Shown here in pieces: positions 24,005-35,630 of a stretch of DNA of 64,000 nucleotides. Origin of the DNA: Bos javanicus (taxonomy: Eukaryota > Chordata > Mammalia > Artiodactyla > Bovidae); the NCBI RefSeq assembly GCF_032452875.1, contig NC_083876.1, positions 6,696,001 to 6,760,000 of the forward strand. Direction: 5' to 3'. A program made the position numbers and the translations under genes. The notes under the pieces are model-generated. The model was not told where the DNA came from, did no database searches, and worked only from the letters and a program-made list of their open reading frames with translations. How positions within the stretch are numbered: the first letter of the stretch is position 1; every line of letters starts with the position of its first letter.

Positions 24005-24279
24005 CTGCTGCTGCAGCTAAGTCACTTCAGTCGTGTCTGATTCTGTGTGACCCCATATACGGCTGCTCACTAGGCTCCCCCGTCCCTGGGATTCTCCAGG
24101 CAAGAACAGTGGAGTGGGTTGCCATTTCCTTCTCCAATGCATGAAATTGAAAAGTGAAAGGGAAGTCGCTTAGTCGTGTCCGACTCTTAGAGACCCCATG
24201 GACTGCAGACTACCAGGCTACTCCATCCATGGGATTTTCCAGGCAAGAGTACTGGAGTGGGGTGCCATTGCCTTCTCCA
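24005..24279 (-). mobile_element. Bov-A2 SINE with 13-bp target duplication
   Basis: A dimeric Bov-A2 in antisense: (ctg)n, first BovB-derived monomer, the 'gaaattgaaaagtgaaaggg' linker, then the second monomer. It is flanked by atactgcaacata at 23992-24004 and 24280-24292, a perfect 13-bp duplication within the L1 ORF2 remnant. Confidence 0.95.
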
Positions 24280-25146
24280 ATACTGCAACATAATAAAGAC
24301 TATATATGACAAACCCTCAGTTAACATAATAATGATGAAATGCTGAAAGCTTTTCCTCTAAAGAGTAGGAACACAACAAAAATTCTCCCACTCTTACCAT
24401 TTTATTCAACATACTGTTGAAAGTTCTAACCAGAGCAATTATACCAAAAAAAAAGTATATAAAATACATCTCAATTGGAAGGGAAAACATAAAACTGTCA
24501 CTATTTGCACATGGCATAATACTATATTTCTCTCCCTATACATATAAAACACTAAAGTCTCCACCAAAAACCTACTCAAACTAATAAATTAATTCAATAA
24601 ATTTGCAGGATGCAAAATTAATGTGCAAAAATTAGTTGCATTTCTAGACACTAACACAGAACTATCAGAAAAAAAAGAAAGCAATAATATCTACCATTGC
24701 ATCAAATATAATAAAATACATAGACATAAATTTAAGGACACAAAAGACTTGAACTCAGAAAACTGTAAGACACTTTAATCAGAAAGAAATTGAAAAAGAC
24801 ACTAATAATTTGAAAGTTATTCTGTGTTCATGGATTGGAAAAATTAAAGCATTACAATGTACATATGACCCCAAACAACCTGTAGATTCACTGCAATCTC
24901 CACCAAAATACCAATTTTTCATAGAACTAGTACCTATAATCCTAAAATTTGTATGGGAACACCAAAGACCTAAAGTAGCCAAAGCAAACTTGAGGAAAAA
25001 GAACAAAACTGAGATAACATGCTATCAGAATATAAAGGTATACTTTATATACAGAAAGTAATCAAAACAGTATGCACTGAAAAAGACAAACAAACAAACA
25101 AACACGGACATACAGATAAATAGAACAGAATAAATAGTCCAAATAT

Positions 25147-25350
25147 AGGGGCTGGTGCACTGGGATGACCCAAAGGGATGGTATGGAGAGGGAAGTGGTG
25201 GTAGGGGGGGATCAGGATGGGGAACACGTGTACACCCGTGGTGGATGTATGTTGATGTATGGCAAAACCAATACAATATTGTAAAGTAAAATAATAATAA
25301 TAATAATAAATTAAAAAAAAATAAAAAGTGAAACCTTTCTCAAAAAAAAA
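25147..25350 (+). mobile_element. L1_BT 3' end inserted in older L1
   Basis: Sense L1_BT 3' UTR ('ggggctggtgcactgggatg' to 'aaccaatacaatattgtaaa'), followed by an A-rich tail with (aat)n and (aaat)n runs. The host L1 breaks off at 'aatagtccaaatata' and resumes at 'aataaacccatcctcatg' near 25365, so this is a clear 5'-truncated insertion. Confidence 0.88.
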
Positions 25351-25926
25351 AAAAATAATAAATAAATAAATAAACCCATCCTCATGTGGTCATTCAATCT
25401 ACAAGAGAAAATAATATACAGTAGAGAAAGGCAGTTTATTCAATAAATGGTGCTGGGAAAACTGGATAGTTATAGGCAAAATAATCACTGGACCACCTTG
25501 ATTCACTGGATACAAAACTAAATTCAAAATAGATTAATAACATAGATCTTACTTACATCTAAGACCTGTAAGTTCTTAAAACTTAATAGAAGAAAACTCC
25601 TAGAAGAAAACATGGAATATACTCTTTGATATTGGTCCTAGCATTATTTTTGGCTATGTCTCCTCAGGGAAGAAAAACAAAAGCAAAAATAAAAAAATGG
25701 GACTACATCGAACTGAAAAGCTTTTGCACAATGAAAAAAGATATTAGCATAATTAAAGGACAACCTACTAGTGGGAGATAAAAGCAAATTATATATAAGA
25801 TAAGGAAGTGATATCCAAAATATATAAACAAATCATACATCTCAATATGAAAAAAAAAATCTGATTAAAAAGTGGGCAAAGAGCCTGAATAGAATTTTTT
25901 CTCAAATGAGACATAAGCAGATGACT

Positions 25927-25978
25927 ATGTATATATATGTATGTGTGTGTATATATATATATATATATATACACATAT
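25927..25978. repeat. TG/TA microsatellite
   Basis: Alternating 'atgtgtgtgt' and (ta)n track immediately left of the double BovB insertion site. It lies where ORF2 sequence is missing from the host L1. Confidence 0.9.
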
Positions 25979-25990
25979 ATGGGATATTAT

Positions 25991-28900
25991 GGTCCACTGT
26001 AGAAGGGAAGGGTCCACTTCAGTATTCTTGCCTTGAGAAACCCGTGAACAATATGAAAAGGCAAAATGATAGGATAATGAAAGAGGAACTCCCCAGGTCA
26101 GTAGGGGCCCAATATGCTACTGGAGATCACTGGAAAAATAACTCCAGAAAGAAGGAAGGGATGGAGTCAAAGCAAAAACAATATCCAGTTGTGGATGTGA
26201 CTGGTGATAGAAGCAAGGTCTGATGCTGTAAAGAGAAATGTTGCATAGGAACCTGGAATGTCAGGTCCATGAATCAAGGCAAATTGGAAGTGTTCAAACA
26301 AGAGATGGCAAAAGTGAACGTCTACATTCTAGGTATCAGAGAACTAAAATGGACTGGAATGGGTGAATTTAACTCAGATGATCATATCTACTACTGTGGG
26401 CAGGAATCCCTCAGAAGAAATGGAGTGGCCATCATGGTCAACAAAAGAGTCCAAAATGCAGTACTTGGATTCAATCTCAAAAACGACAGAATGATCTCTG
26501 TTCGTTTCTAAGGTAAACCATTTAATATCACAGTAATCCATGTCTATGCCCCAAGCTGAAGTTGAACGGTTCTCTGAAGACCTACAAGACCTTTTAGAAC
26601 TAACACCCCCAAAAGAGGTCCTTTTCATTATAGGGGACTGGAATGCAAAAGTAGGAAGTCAAGAAACACCTGCAGTAACAGGCAAATTTGGCCTTGGAAT
26701 ACGGAATGAAGCAGGGCAAAGACTAATAGAATTTTGCCAAGAAAACGCATTGGTCATAGCAAACACCCTCTTCCAACAAACACAAGTGAAGACTCTACAC
26801 ATGGACATCACCAGATGGTCAACCCCGAAATCAGATTGATTATATTTTTTGCAGCCAAACATGGAGAAGCTCTATACAATCAACAAAAAACAAGACCAGG
26901 AGCTGACTGTGGCTCAGATCATGAACTCCTTATTGCCAAATTCAGACTTAAATTGAAGAAAGTAGGGAAAACCACTAGACCATTCAGGTATGACCTAAAT
27001 CAAATCTCTTATGATTATACAATGGAAGTGAGAAATAGATTTAAGGGCCTAGATCTGATACATAGAGTGCTTGATGAACTATGGACAAAGGTTCGTGACA
27101 CTGTACAGGAGACAGGGATCAAGACCATCCCATCGAAAAGAAATGCAAAAGAGCAAAATGGCTGTCTGGGGAGGCCTTACAAATAGCTGTGAAAAGAAGA
27201 GAAGCGAAAAGCAAAGGAGAAAAGGAAAGATATAAACATCTGAATGCAGAGTTCCAAAGAATAGCAAGAAGAGATAAGAAAGCCTTCTTCAGCAATCAAT
27301 GCAAAGAAATAGAGGAAAACAACAGAATGGAAAAGACTAGAGATCTCTTCAAGAAAATTAGACATACCAAGGGAATATTTCGTGCAAAGATGGGCTCAAT
27401 AAAGGACAGAAATGGTATGGACCTAACAGAAGCAGAAGATATTAGGAAGAGGTGGCAAGAATACACAGAAGAATTGTACAAAAAATATCTTCATGACCCA
27501 GATAATCACGATGGTGTGATCACTGACCTAGAGCCAGACATCCTGGAATGTGAAGTCAAGTGGGCCTTAGAAAGCATCACTATGAACAAAGCTAGTGGAG
27601 GTGATGGAATTCCAGTTGAGCTATTTCAAATTCTGAAAGATGATGCTGTGAAAGTGCTGCACTCAATATGCCAGCAAATTTGGAAAACTCAGCAGTGGCC
27701 ACAGGACTGGAAAAATGTCAGTTTTCATTCCAATCCCAAAGAAAGGCAATGCCAAAGAATACTCAAACTACCGCACAATTGCACTCATCTCACATGCTAG
27801 TAAAATAATACTCAAAATTCTCCAAGCCAGGCTTCAGCAATATGTGAACTGTGAACTTCCAGATGTTCAAGCTGGTTTTAGAAAAGGCAGGGAAATCAGA
27901 GATCAAATTGCCAACATCTGCTGAATCATGGAAAAAGCAAGACAGTTCCAGAAAAACATCTATTTCTGCTTTATTGACTATGCCAAAGCCTTTGACTGTG
28001 TGGATCACAATAAACTGTGGAAAATTCTGAAAGAGATGGGAATACCAGACCACCGGATCTGCCTCATGAGAAATCTGTATGCAGGTCAGGAAGCAACAGT
28101 TAGAACTGGACATGGAACAGACTGGTTCCAAATTGGAAAAGGAGTATGTCAAGGCTGTATATTGTCACCCTGTTTATTTAACTTATATGCAGAGTACATC
28201 ATGAGAAACACTGGACTGGAAGAAACACAAGCTGGAATCAAGATTGGAATCTTGATTGGATTTCAACTGGAATCTCAATAGCCTCAGATATGCAGATGAC
28301 ACACCCTTATGGCAGAAAGTGAAGAGGAACTAAAAAGCCTCTTGATGAAAGTAAAAGTGGAGAGTAAAAAAGTTGGCTTAAACCTCAACATTAAGAAAAC
28401 GAAGATCATGGCATCTGGTCCCAACACTTCATGTGAAATAGATGGGGAAACAGTGGAAACAGTGTCAGACTTTATTTTTGGGGCTCCAAAATCACTACAG
28501 ATGGTGACTGCAGCCATGAAATTAAAAGACGCTTACTCCTTGGAAGGAAAGTTATGACAAACCTAGATAGCATATTCAAAAGCAGAGACATCACTTTGCC
28601 AACAAAAGTCCGTCTAGTCGAGGCTATGGTTTTTCCAGTGGTCATGTATGGATGTGAGAGTTGGACTGTGAAGAAGGCTGAGCACCGAAGAATTGATGCT
28701 TTTGAACTGTGGTGTTGGAGAAGACTCTTGAGAGTCCCTTGGACTGCAAGGAGATCCAACCAGTCCATTCTGAAGGAGATCAGCCCTGGGATTTCTTTGG
28801 AACGAATGATGATAAAGCTGAAACTCCAGTCCTTTGGCCATCTCATGCAAAGAGTTGACTCATTGGAAAAGAGTCTGATGCTGGGAGGGTTTGGGGGCAG

Positions 28901-29061
28901 GAGGAGAAGGGGACGGCAGAAGATGAGATGGCTGGATGGCATCACTGACTCGATAGACGTGAGTCTGAGTGAACTCCGGGAGTTGGTGATGGACAGGGAG
29001 GCCTGGCATACTGCGATTCACGGGGTTGCAAAGAGTCGGACACGACTGAGAGAGTGAACTG
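25991..29061 (+). mobile_element. BovB, nearly full length (3.07 kb)
   Basis: Starts with the BovB 5' block 'ggtccactgtagaagg' and ends with the '...ggacacgactgag' 3' block. Coding order is complete but broken: endonuclease N-terminal half 26269-26511 (ends at a TAA where other copies read CAA), endonuclease continued 26540-26839 (GDWNAKVGS), GSDHELL region near 26910, linker plus RT 27189-27800, RT motif A FIDYAKAFDCVD in 27928-28281, motif C YADD at 28289-28300, C-terminal part 28554-29057 (167 codons). Single-base indels separate the frames. It is flanked by atgggatattat at 25979-25990 and 29062-29073. By established knowledge, intact copies encode the endonuclease/RT that also mobilises Bov SINEs; this one cannot. 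Confidence 0.95.
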
Positions 29062-29073
29062 ATGGGATATTAT

Positions 29074-30471
29074 TGTTGTTCAGTTGCTCAGTCATATCCA
29101 ACTCTTTTCGACCCCATGGACTGCAGTATGCTAGGATCCCCTGTCTCCCAGAGCTTTCTCAAACTCATGTCCAATGAGCCAGTGATGCCATCCAACCATC
29201 TCATCCTCTATCATCCCCTTCTCCTCCTGCCCTCAATCTTTCCCAGCATCATGGTCTTTTCTAATGAGTCAGTTCTTCGCATTAGTTGGCCAAAGTATTG
29301 GAGCTTCAGTTTCAACATCAGTCCTACCAGTGAATATTTAGGACTGATTTCCTTTAGGATTGATTGATTTGATCTTACAGTCCACAGGACTCTCAAGAAT
29401 CTTCTTCAACATCACAGTTCAAAAGCATCAGTGCTTTTGAAATTGATTCTGAATCGGTGCTCAGCCTTCTTTATGGTCCAACTCTTACAACCATACATGG
29501 CTACTGGAAAAAATGCAGCTTTGGTTTCATGGACCTTTGTAGGCAAAGATTAATGTCTCTGCTTTTTAATACGCTGCCTAGGTTTGCCATAGCTTTTCTT
29601 CCAAGGAGCAAGTGTCTTTTAAATTCATGGCTTCAGTCACCATCAGCAGTGATTTTGGAGCCCAAGAAAATAAATTCCATCACTGTTTCCATTGTTTCTC
29701 CATCTGTTTGCTATGAAGTGATGGGACAGGACGCCATGATCTCCATTTTTTGAAAGTTGGTTTTAAGGCAGTTTTTTCACTCTCCTCTTTCACTTTCATC
29801 AAGTGGCTCTTTACTTCCATTCTACTTTCTGCCATAAGGATGGTATCAGATACTGTTGATACTTCTCCTGGCAGTCTTGATTCCAGAGCTTGTGTTTCAT
29901 CGAGCCCAGCATTTCACATGATGCACTCCACATATTTGTTAAATAAGGAGAGTGACAATATATAGCCTTGATGTACTCCTTCCCTATTTTGGAACCAGTC
30001 CATTGTTCCATGCCCATTTCTAACTGTTGCTTCTCGACCTTCTTATAGATTTCTCAGGAGGCAGGTAAGCTGGTCTCATATCCCCATCTCTTTAAGAATT
30101 TTCCACAGTTTGTTGTGATCCACACAGTCAAAGACTTTATAATAGTCCATGAAGCAGAAGTAGATGTTTTTCTGGAGTGTTTTTTCAGTTATCTAACAGA
30201 TGTTGGCAATTTGCTCTCTGGTTCCTCTGCCTTTTCTAAATCTTTATTGAACATCTAGAAGTTCTCAGTTCACTACTGTTGAAGCCACTTGGAGAATTTT
30301 GAGCATTATTTTTCTAGTGTGTGAAATGAGTAAAATTGTGTGGTAGTTTGCACATTCTTTGTCATTGCATTTCTTTGGGATTGTAATGAAAACTGACCTT
30401 TTCCAGCCCTATGGCCACTGCAGGGTTTTCCAAATATGTGGGCATATTAAGTGCAGCACTTTAACAACAAT
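29074..30471 (-). mobile_element. BovB 3' half, antisense, at the same target site
   Basis: Antisense BovB running from its 3' end ('tgttgttcagttgctcagtc') back into RT ('gggcatattaagtgcagcac'). Older subfamily type ('gaatatttaggactgatttc'). Its left flank is the same atgggatattat that forms the right flank of the preceding BovB, and its right flank is atgggatatta at 30472-30482. Confidence 0.92.
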
Positions 30472-30929
30472 ATGGGATATTACTTAGCTATAAAAATGAT
30501 AAAATATATTTATGGAAATACGAATGGACCTATAGCATATAATGATAAGTGAGATAAATCAAACAAAATAAAAGAAATAATGCAACATTTCACTTACATG
30601 TAAAAACTAAAAACAAAATAAATGAATGAATCATAAACAGACTCACAGATACAGAACAGAGAACAAACAGGTGGCTTCCAGAAGAGAAGAGTGTGGGGGG
30701 ATAGATGAAAAAGTGAGAAATTTTTCCAACTGTAAAATAAATAATCATGGGGATATAGTGTACACATAGAGACTGTCATTCGTAATATTGTAACAGCTAT
30801 GTATTGTGATGGATGGCAACTGGTCTTATCACAGTGATTCTCTTATAATGTATAAAAATGTCAAATCACTATGTTATATTGAAGCTAATATAAAATAGTA
30901 GTTAATCACAACTCAATAAAAAAATTGAA
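30472..30929 (+). mobile_element. Old L1, sense, ORF2 end and 3' UTR (continuation)
   Basis: Resumes the L1 of 22030-25978: 'tgggatattacttagctata', 'gaatggacctatagcatata', 'acagactcacagatacagaa', 'gtgtacacatagag', and terminates at 'cacaactcaataaaaaa'. The pieces fit as one L1 split by the two BovB copies. Confidence 0.85.
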
Positions 30930-31347
30930 AGACATTTTAGGGATATTTAAGATTACTAATATTTGGAAATTAACAGCATAGATAGAACAACTATCATTAG
31001 TACATTGTCATATACAAATACTCATCCTGTGAAAAAAAGAATTAGCTTATAAAAATGCTACCAAAATTTATGAAGTTTTCCTACCTCAAGTTTTGTCTTT
31101 CATAAAGAAGTCTTTGCAAGACTATGAAACATAGATTGGTAAATATTTTCAAATATGAAATTAATTCTAACAATTTTAAATTAAAATGGCTAGCTATAAT
31201 AGAATTCACTGTAGCATTTTATTGCACGTACGACTCTGTGCTTTTTGATATTGTTATATAGATTTAATATTGATCATAGCTTTACAATAGGTCTCTTCTG
31301 ATGACACATCTATTTAGTTTGGAGAGAATTTACATAGGTCCTATTAA
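30930..31347. other. No recognised feature
   Basis: AT-rich intergenic DNA; nothing recognised. Confidence 0.4.
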
Positions 31348-31543
31348 GTGAAATGAAGTGAAAGTTGTTCAGTTATGTCTGACTCTTTGCAATCCTGTGG
31401 ACTGTAGTCTTCCATGGAATTCTCCAGGCAAGAATATTGGAGTGTCCATTCCCTTCTCCAGGGGATCATCCTGACCCAGTGATCAAACCAGGTCTCCTGC
31501 ATCTCCTGCATTGGCAGGTGACATACATAAAACTCTTGGGAAG
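31348..31543 (-). mobile_element. Bov-tA SINE, partial head
   Basis: Antisense Bov-tA body with 'gtctcctgcatctcctgcat' from the tRNA-like half. The last bases of the head are diverged and no target duplication is evident. Confidence 0.85.
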
Positions 31544-32239
31544 GTGACATCAAAATTTTGCTTGGAATTTACATTTACACCTGTTATCTTGGCATTATGC
31601 TTATAATATTTTCCATTCATTCTTAAGTGTTGGGAATTAGACAATGAATTATATGATCACTCTACAAACAACCAATTTGATAACATTTTATCCCAACATT
31701 ATATGTATCAGAATAAATGGTAAAACCATCTTTTAGCTCACCATCCCATTTGTGAAAGAATTTAAGGATAGATAGACATCAGGATGGGCATATTAGAAAT
31801 CATCATCTCCAGAATTTCTATGGAAAAGAAAATGTCTTACAGTGAAAGCATCTGGATTGATCATATCTACAGTTTCTCATTGATTATATTCTCATAATCT
31901 TATCAATTTCCACCTAATGCAAACATAACAGTCCCACAATTTAATAGAGAAGTCTTAGAAAGATTCTGCAAGAGTTGCCATCTACATTGAGGACTGATGT
32001 TTTGGTAAATTTACTTTTAACACTTGCAACATAAATAGTGAGATGAACAGATGTATATAAATTGACTTGAATTTATATATTAGAAGCAACTTGTTAATAC
32101 TTAAATTATCACAATTAGAAATCCACATTCCAGGATTATTAGGCAGCATTTTAATAAAACATCTACCATGGAAAGAAGAATTCCACGACCTTCATATATT
32201 ATCATCTAGAGGTTCTCCATAAGTTTTGTTAGTTAAAAA
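31544..32239. other. No recognised feature
   Basis: AT-rich intergenic DNA; no gene, repeat or RNA recognised. Confidence 0.4.
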
Positions 32240-33759
32240 TGATAGAGAGATATAAAGATACAGAGACTGGTTCAAAGTGGTGGAGTGGAAGGACATGCAT
32301 TCATCCCTCCTGTGAGAACACCAAAATCACAACCAGCTGTTGAACAACCATTAACAGGAGAATGCTTGAGCCCACCATAAAAGACAAAAAGGAGAGACTG
32401 CAATGGAAATGGTAGGGGCACAATCATGATAAAATCAAATCCCATACTCACCATGTGGGTGACCCACTAGCTGGAGAATAGTACCAAAGAAGCTCCCACA
32501 AATAAATAGTACCAAAAAAGCTTCACTATTGTGAAGGTTCTGAGCCCATAAGTCTTCCCAGCCTGGGGATCCAGCAAAGGAACTAAGAATCCTCAGTGAA
32601 CCTGACTTTGAAGGCCAGCAAGATTTGATTACAGAACTTCCTCAGGACAGGGGGAAACACAGACTCCATTTGTGGAGGACACAAACAAAATCTGGTTGGT
32701 ACCAGGACCCAGAGAAAAAGACAGTGACCCCACAGCAGACTAAACTAGACTTACCTGATAATGTTGGAAGGTCTCCAGAAGCATGGGTCAGCAGTGTGGC
32801 TTGCTCTGTGGACAGGGACACTGGAGGCATCAGTACTGGTAGATGCCCCTAAGCATAGGCCCTCTTGGAATCGCCATTAGCCCTACCATTGAGCTGGATC
32901 ACCTCAGGCCAATCAGCTAAGAGGGTGGGAGCACAACCCCACCCATCTCCAGACAATTGCATTAAATTTTACTGAACACAGTCCTACCTACTAGAGCAAG
33001 ACTCAGTTTTTCCCACCACCAGTTTCTTCCTCCCATCCAGAAGCTTACACAAACCTCTTAGCTTCATCCACTGAGGGCATACAGAAGAAGCAAGAGCTAC
33101 AATACCATAGCACTAGAATGAAAATCACATCACAGAAAGTTAACCAGAATGAAGAGGCAGAAGGTTCTGTCCCAAGTGAAGGGACAATAAAAAACCCCAG
33201 ACAAACAATCAAGTGAAGTGGAGATAGGCAACCTTCCAGAAAACATTTCAAAATAATGATAGTGAAGATAATCCAAGATCTCTGAAAAAGAATGGAGAAG
33301 ATACAATAAAAGTTTGCTTCCCTGGTGGCTCAGACGATACATTGTCTGCCTGCAATATGGGAGACCTGGGTTCGATCCCTGGGTCAGGAAAATCCCCTGG
33401 AGAAGGAAATGACAACCCACTCCAGTACTCTTGCCTGGAAAATTCCATGGACAGAGCAGCCTTGTAGACTACAGTCCATGGGGTTGCAAAGAGTCGGACA
33501 TCACTGAGCAACTTCACTTCACTTCTTCACGTAAGGCCTAGAAGAAATAAAGAAAAAACAAACAGAAATTAATGATATACTAAAAGAAATCAATATCAAA
33601 ATAACTGAGGAAAAGAATAGAAAAGTGATCTGGAAGACATAGTTGTGGAAATCACTACTGCAAAACAAAATATAGGGAAAAAATGGAAAAAACAATAAAG
33701 AAAGAAACCTTTGGGACAACATTAAATTCACCAACACTTGTATTTTGAGAGTCCCTGAA
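32240..33759 (+). mobile_element. L1 5' UTR and ORF1 start, sense (interrupted)
   Basis: L1 5' UTR-like sequence ('gactggttcaaagtggtgga', 'catgcattcatccctcctgt', '...ctgggatccagcaaag') passes into ORF1-like sequence near 33140-33300 ('gaagtggagataggcaacct'). A Bov-tA interrupts it at 33316-33527. Beyond that the ORF1 coiled-coil-like region continues ('cctagaagaaataaag'), until a BovB enters at about 33760. ORF1 then resumes at 35024. Frames in the UTR part are not genes. Confidence 0.75.
33316..33527 (+). mobile_element. Bov-tA SINE inside L1 ORF1
   Basis: Complete sense Bov-tA: 'gcttccctggtggctcagac' head, 'ggttcgatccctgggtc' box B, BovB-derived body and 'cacttcacttcttcac' end. The host L1 continues on both sides with a few bases missing; no clear target duplication. 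Confidence 0.93.
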
Positions 33760-35023
33760 TGAGAGGAACCAAAGATCAAATTGCCAACATCCATTGGATC
33801 ATTTAAAAAGCAAGAGAGTTCCAGAAAACAATCTAATTCTGCTTTATTGACTACACCAAAGCCTTTGATGGTGTGGGTCACAATAAACTGTGGAAATTCT
33901 TAGAGAGATGGGAATACCAGACCAATTGACCTGCCTCCTGAGAAATCTGTATGCAAGTCAAGAAGCAACAGTTAGAACCGGACATGAAACAACAGACTGG
34001 TTCCAAATTAGGAGAGGAGTACTTCAAAGTTGCATATTGTCACCCTGCTTATTTAACTGGGTGAAATATCAATAACCTCAGATATGCAGATGACACCACC
34101 CTTATGGCAGAAAGCAAAGAAGAACTAAAGAGCCTCTTGATGAAAGTGAAAGAGGAGAGTGTAAAAGTTGGCTTAAAATTCAACATTCAGAAAACTAAGA
34201 TCATGGCATCTGGTTCCATCTGCTGCTGCTGCTGCTGCTAAGTCTTTTCAGCCATGCCTGACTCTGTGCGACCCCATGGGCTGTAGCCCACCAGGATCCC
34301 CTGTCCACGGGAATCTCCAGGCAAGAATACTGGAGTGGGTTGCCATTTCCTTCTCCAGTGGTTCCAGTGGCCCCATCACTTCATCGCAAATAGATGGGGA
34401 AACAATGGAAACAGTGACAGACTTTATTTTCTTGGGCTCCAAAATCAAAGCACATGGTGATTGCAGTAATGAAATTAAAAGATGCTTGCTCCTTGGAAGA
34501 AAATCTATGACCAACCTAGACAGCATATTAAAAAGCAGAGACATTACTTTGCCAACAAATGCCTGTGTAATCAAAGCTATGGTTTATCCAGTAGTCATGT
34601 ATGGATGTGAGAGCTGGACTATAAAGAAAGCTGAGAGGCAAAGAATTGATGGTTTTGAACTGTGGTGTTGGAGAAGAGTCTTGAGAATCCCTTGGACTGC
34701 AAGGAGATCCAACCAATCCATCCTAAAGGAAATCAGTCTTGAATATTCATTGGAAGGACTGATGCTGAAGCTGAAACTGCAATACTTTGGCCATTTGATG
34801 TGAAGAACTGACTCATTGGAAAAGACCCTGATGCTGGGAAAAATTGAAGGTGGGAGGAAAAGGGGACAACAAAGGATGAGATGGTTGGATGGCATCACTG
34901 ACTCTATAGACATGAGTTTGAGTAAAACTCCGGAATTGGTGATGGATAGGGAAGCCTGGCATGCTGCTATCCATGGTGTCACAAGGAGTCAGACACGACT
35001 GAGCTGAACTGAACTGAACTGAC
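33760..35023 (+). mobile_element. BovB, 5'-truncated, inside L1 ORF1
   Basis: Sense BovB from the RT region to the (ctgaa)n tail at 34999-35022. RT motif A is decayed (FIDYTKAFDG). About 60 bases are missing near 34058, between the LSPCLFN block and motif C (YADD at about 34081-34092). The C-terminal frame 34276-34803 is 175 codons but begins in an inserted SINE. Part of a three-level nest: L1, then BovB, then Bov-A (34219-34358). Confidence 0.92.
34219..34358 (-). mobile_element. Bov-A SINE monomer inside BovB
   Basis: (tgc)n followed by the antisense Bov-A block to 'ccatttccttctccag'. Flanks tggttcca at 34211-34218 and 34359-34366 look like the target duplication; the BovB reading continues after it ('ccccatcacttcatc'). 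Confidence 0.88.
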
Positions 35024-35630
35024 AAGGAGAAGAGGGAGAGAAAGTAGCTTAAAACCTCCCTAACAAGAAATAGGTTGATGAAATAGTCAAGAACATTCAG
35101 GAAGCTCAAAGAAGTTTCTAAAAGTCCCGGAAAGGATAAACCCAAGGAGGAACACTCCAAGACACATAGTAATCAAATTGGCAAAAATTAAAGACAAAGA
35201 TAAAATATTCAAAGCAACAGGGGAGAAATGGGAAATAACATATAAGGGAACTCCCATAAGGTTATTAGCTGATTTCCCAACAGGTACTCTACAAACTGGA
35301 AAGGAATGGCATGATGTGTTTAAAATGATGAAAGGAAGGAAATTACAACCAAGAATGTTCTACCTACCAAGACTCTCATTCAGATTTGATGGAAAAAATC
35401 AAATGCTATACAGACAAGCAAAAATTCAGCACCATCAAATCAGCTTTACAAGATATGCTAAAGGGATTTTTCTAGGCAGGAAGCAGAAGAAAAGGAAAGA
35501 AAAATCTCACATAAAATAAACCAAAAAGAATTAAGAAAATGGTATTAGAATCATGCATATTGATAATTACCTTAAATGTAAATAGATTAAGTGCACCAAT
35601 ACAGATTGGCTTGGCAGATGAGAACTTGTA
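35024..35630 (+). mobile_element. L1 ORF1 C-terminal domain and ORF2 start, sense
   Basis: Continues the L1 of 32240-33759. The frame 35178-35519 (113 codons) reads YKGTPIRLLADFPTGTL and LSFRFDGKN, which match the C-terminal RNA-binding domain of L1 ORF1p. After it come the inter-ORF sequence and the start of ORF2 ('attaccttaaatgtaaatag'). The match fades after about 35630. Confidence 0.82.

Larger units (their letters stand above)
22030..25978 (+). mobile_element. Old L1, sense, ORF1 to most of ORF2 (interrupted)
   Basis: A degraded sense L1. The ORF1 trace is near 22056-22250 (ISNLPDRVQRNSHKEAHKLE). ORF2 endonuclease/linker runs from about 22380, RT near 23640-23830 ('gttttaccccaaggaggc'-type block), and the C-terminal part includes ILKFVWEHQRPKVAKANLRKKNK-type codons at 24940-25010 (seen in two halves). 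Inserts: L1_BT pieces at 22621 and 25147, a 130-bp self-copy at 23836-23965, and a Bov-A2 at 24005. About half a kilobase of ORF2 appears missing near 25920-25975, where a TG/TA microsatellite sits. The element resumes at 30472 beyond two BovB insertions. Non-functional. Confidence 0.85.

Noticed and set aside
24005..24279. CRISPR-like or tandem repeat array from the many similar SINE blocks
   Set aside because: The repeats are dispersed Bov-A2/Bov-tA copies with individual target duplications, not regularly spaced short repeats. No array is present anywhere in the window.
25991..29061. BovB presence as evidence of recent horizontal transfer into this genome
   Set aside because: Horizontal origin of BovB in ruminants is already established. 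These copies are degraded, nested and of several ages, so the window adds nothing new on transfer.
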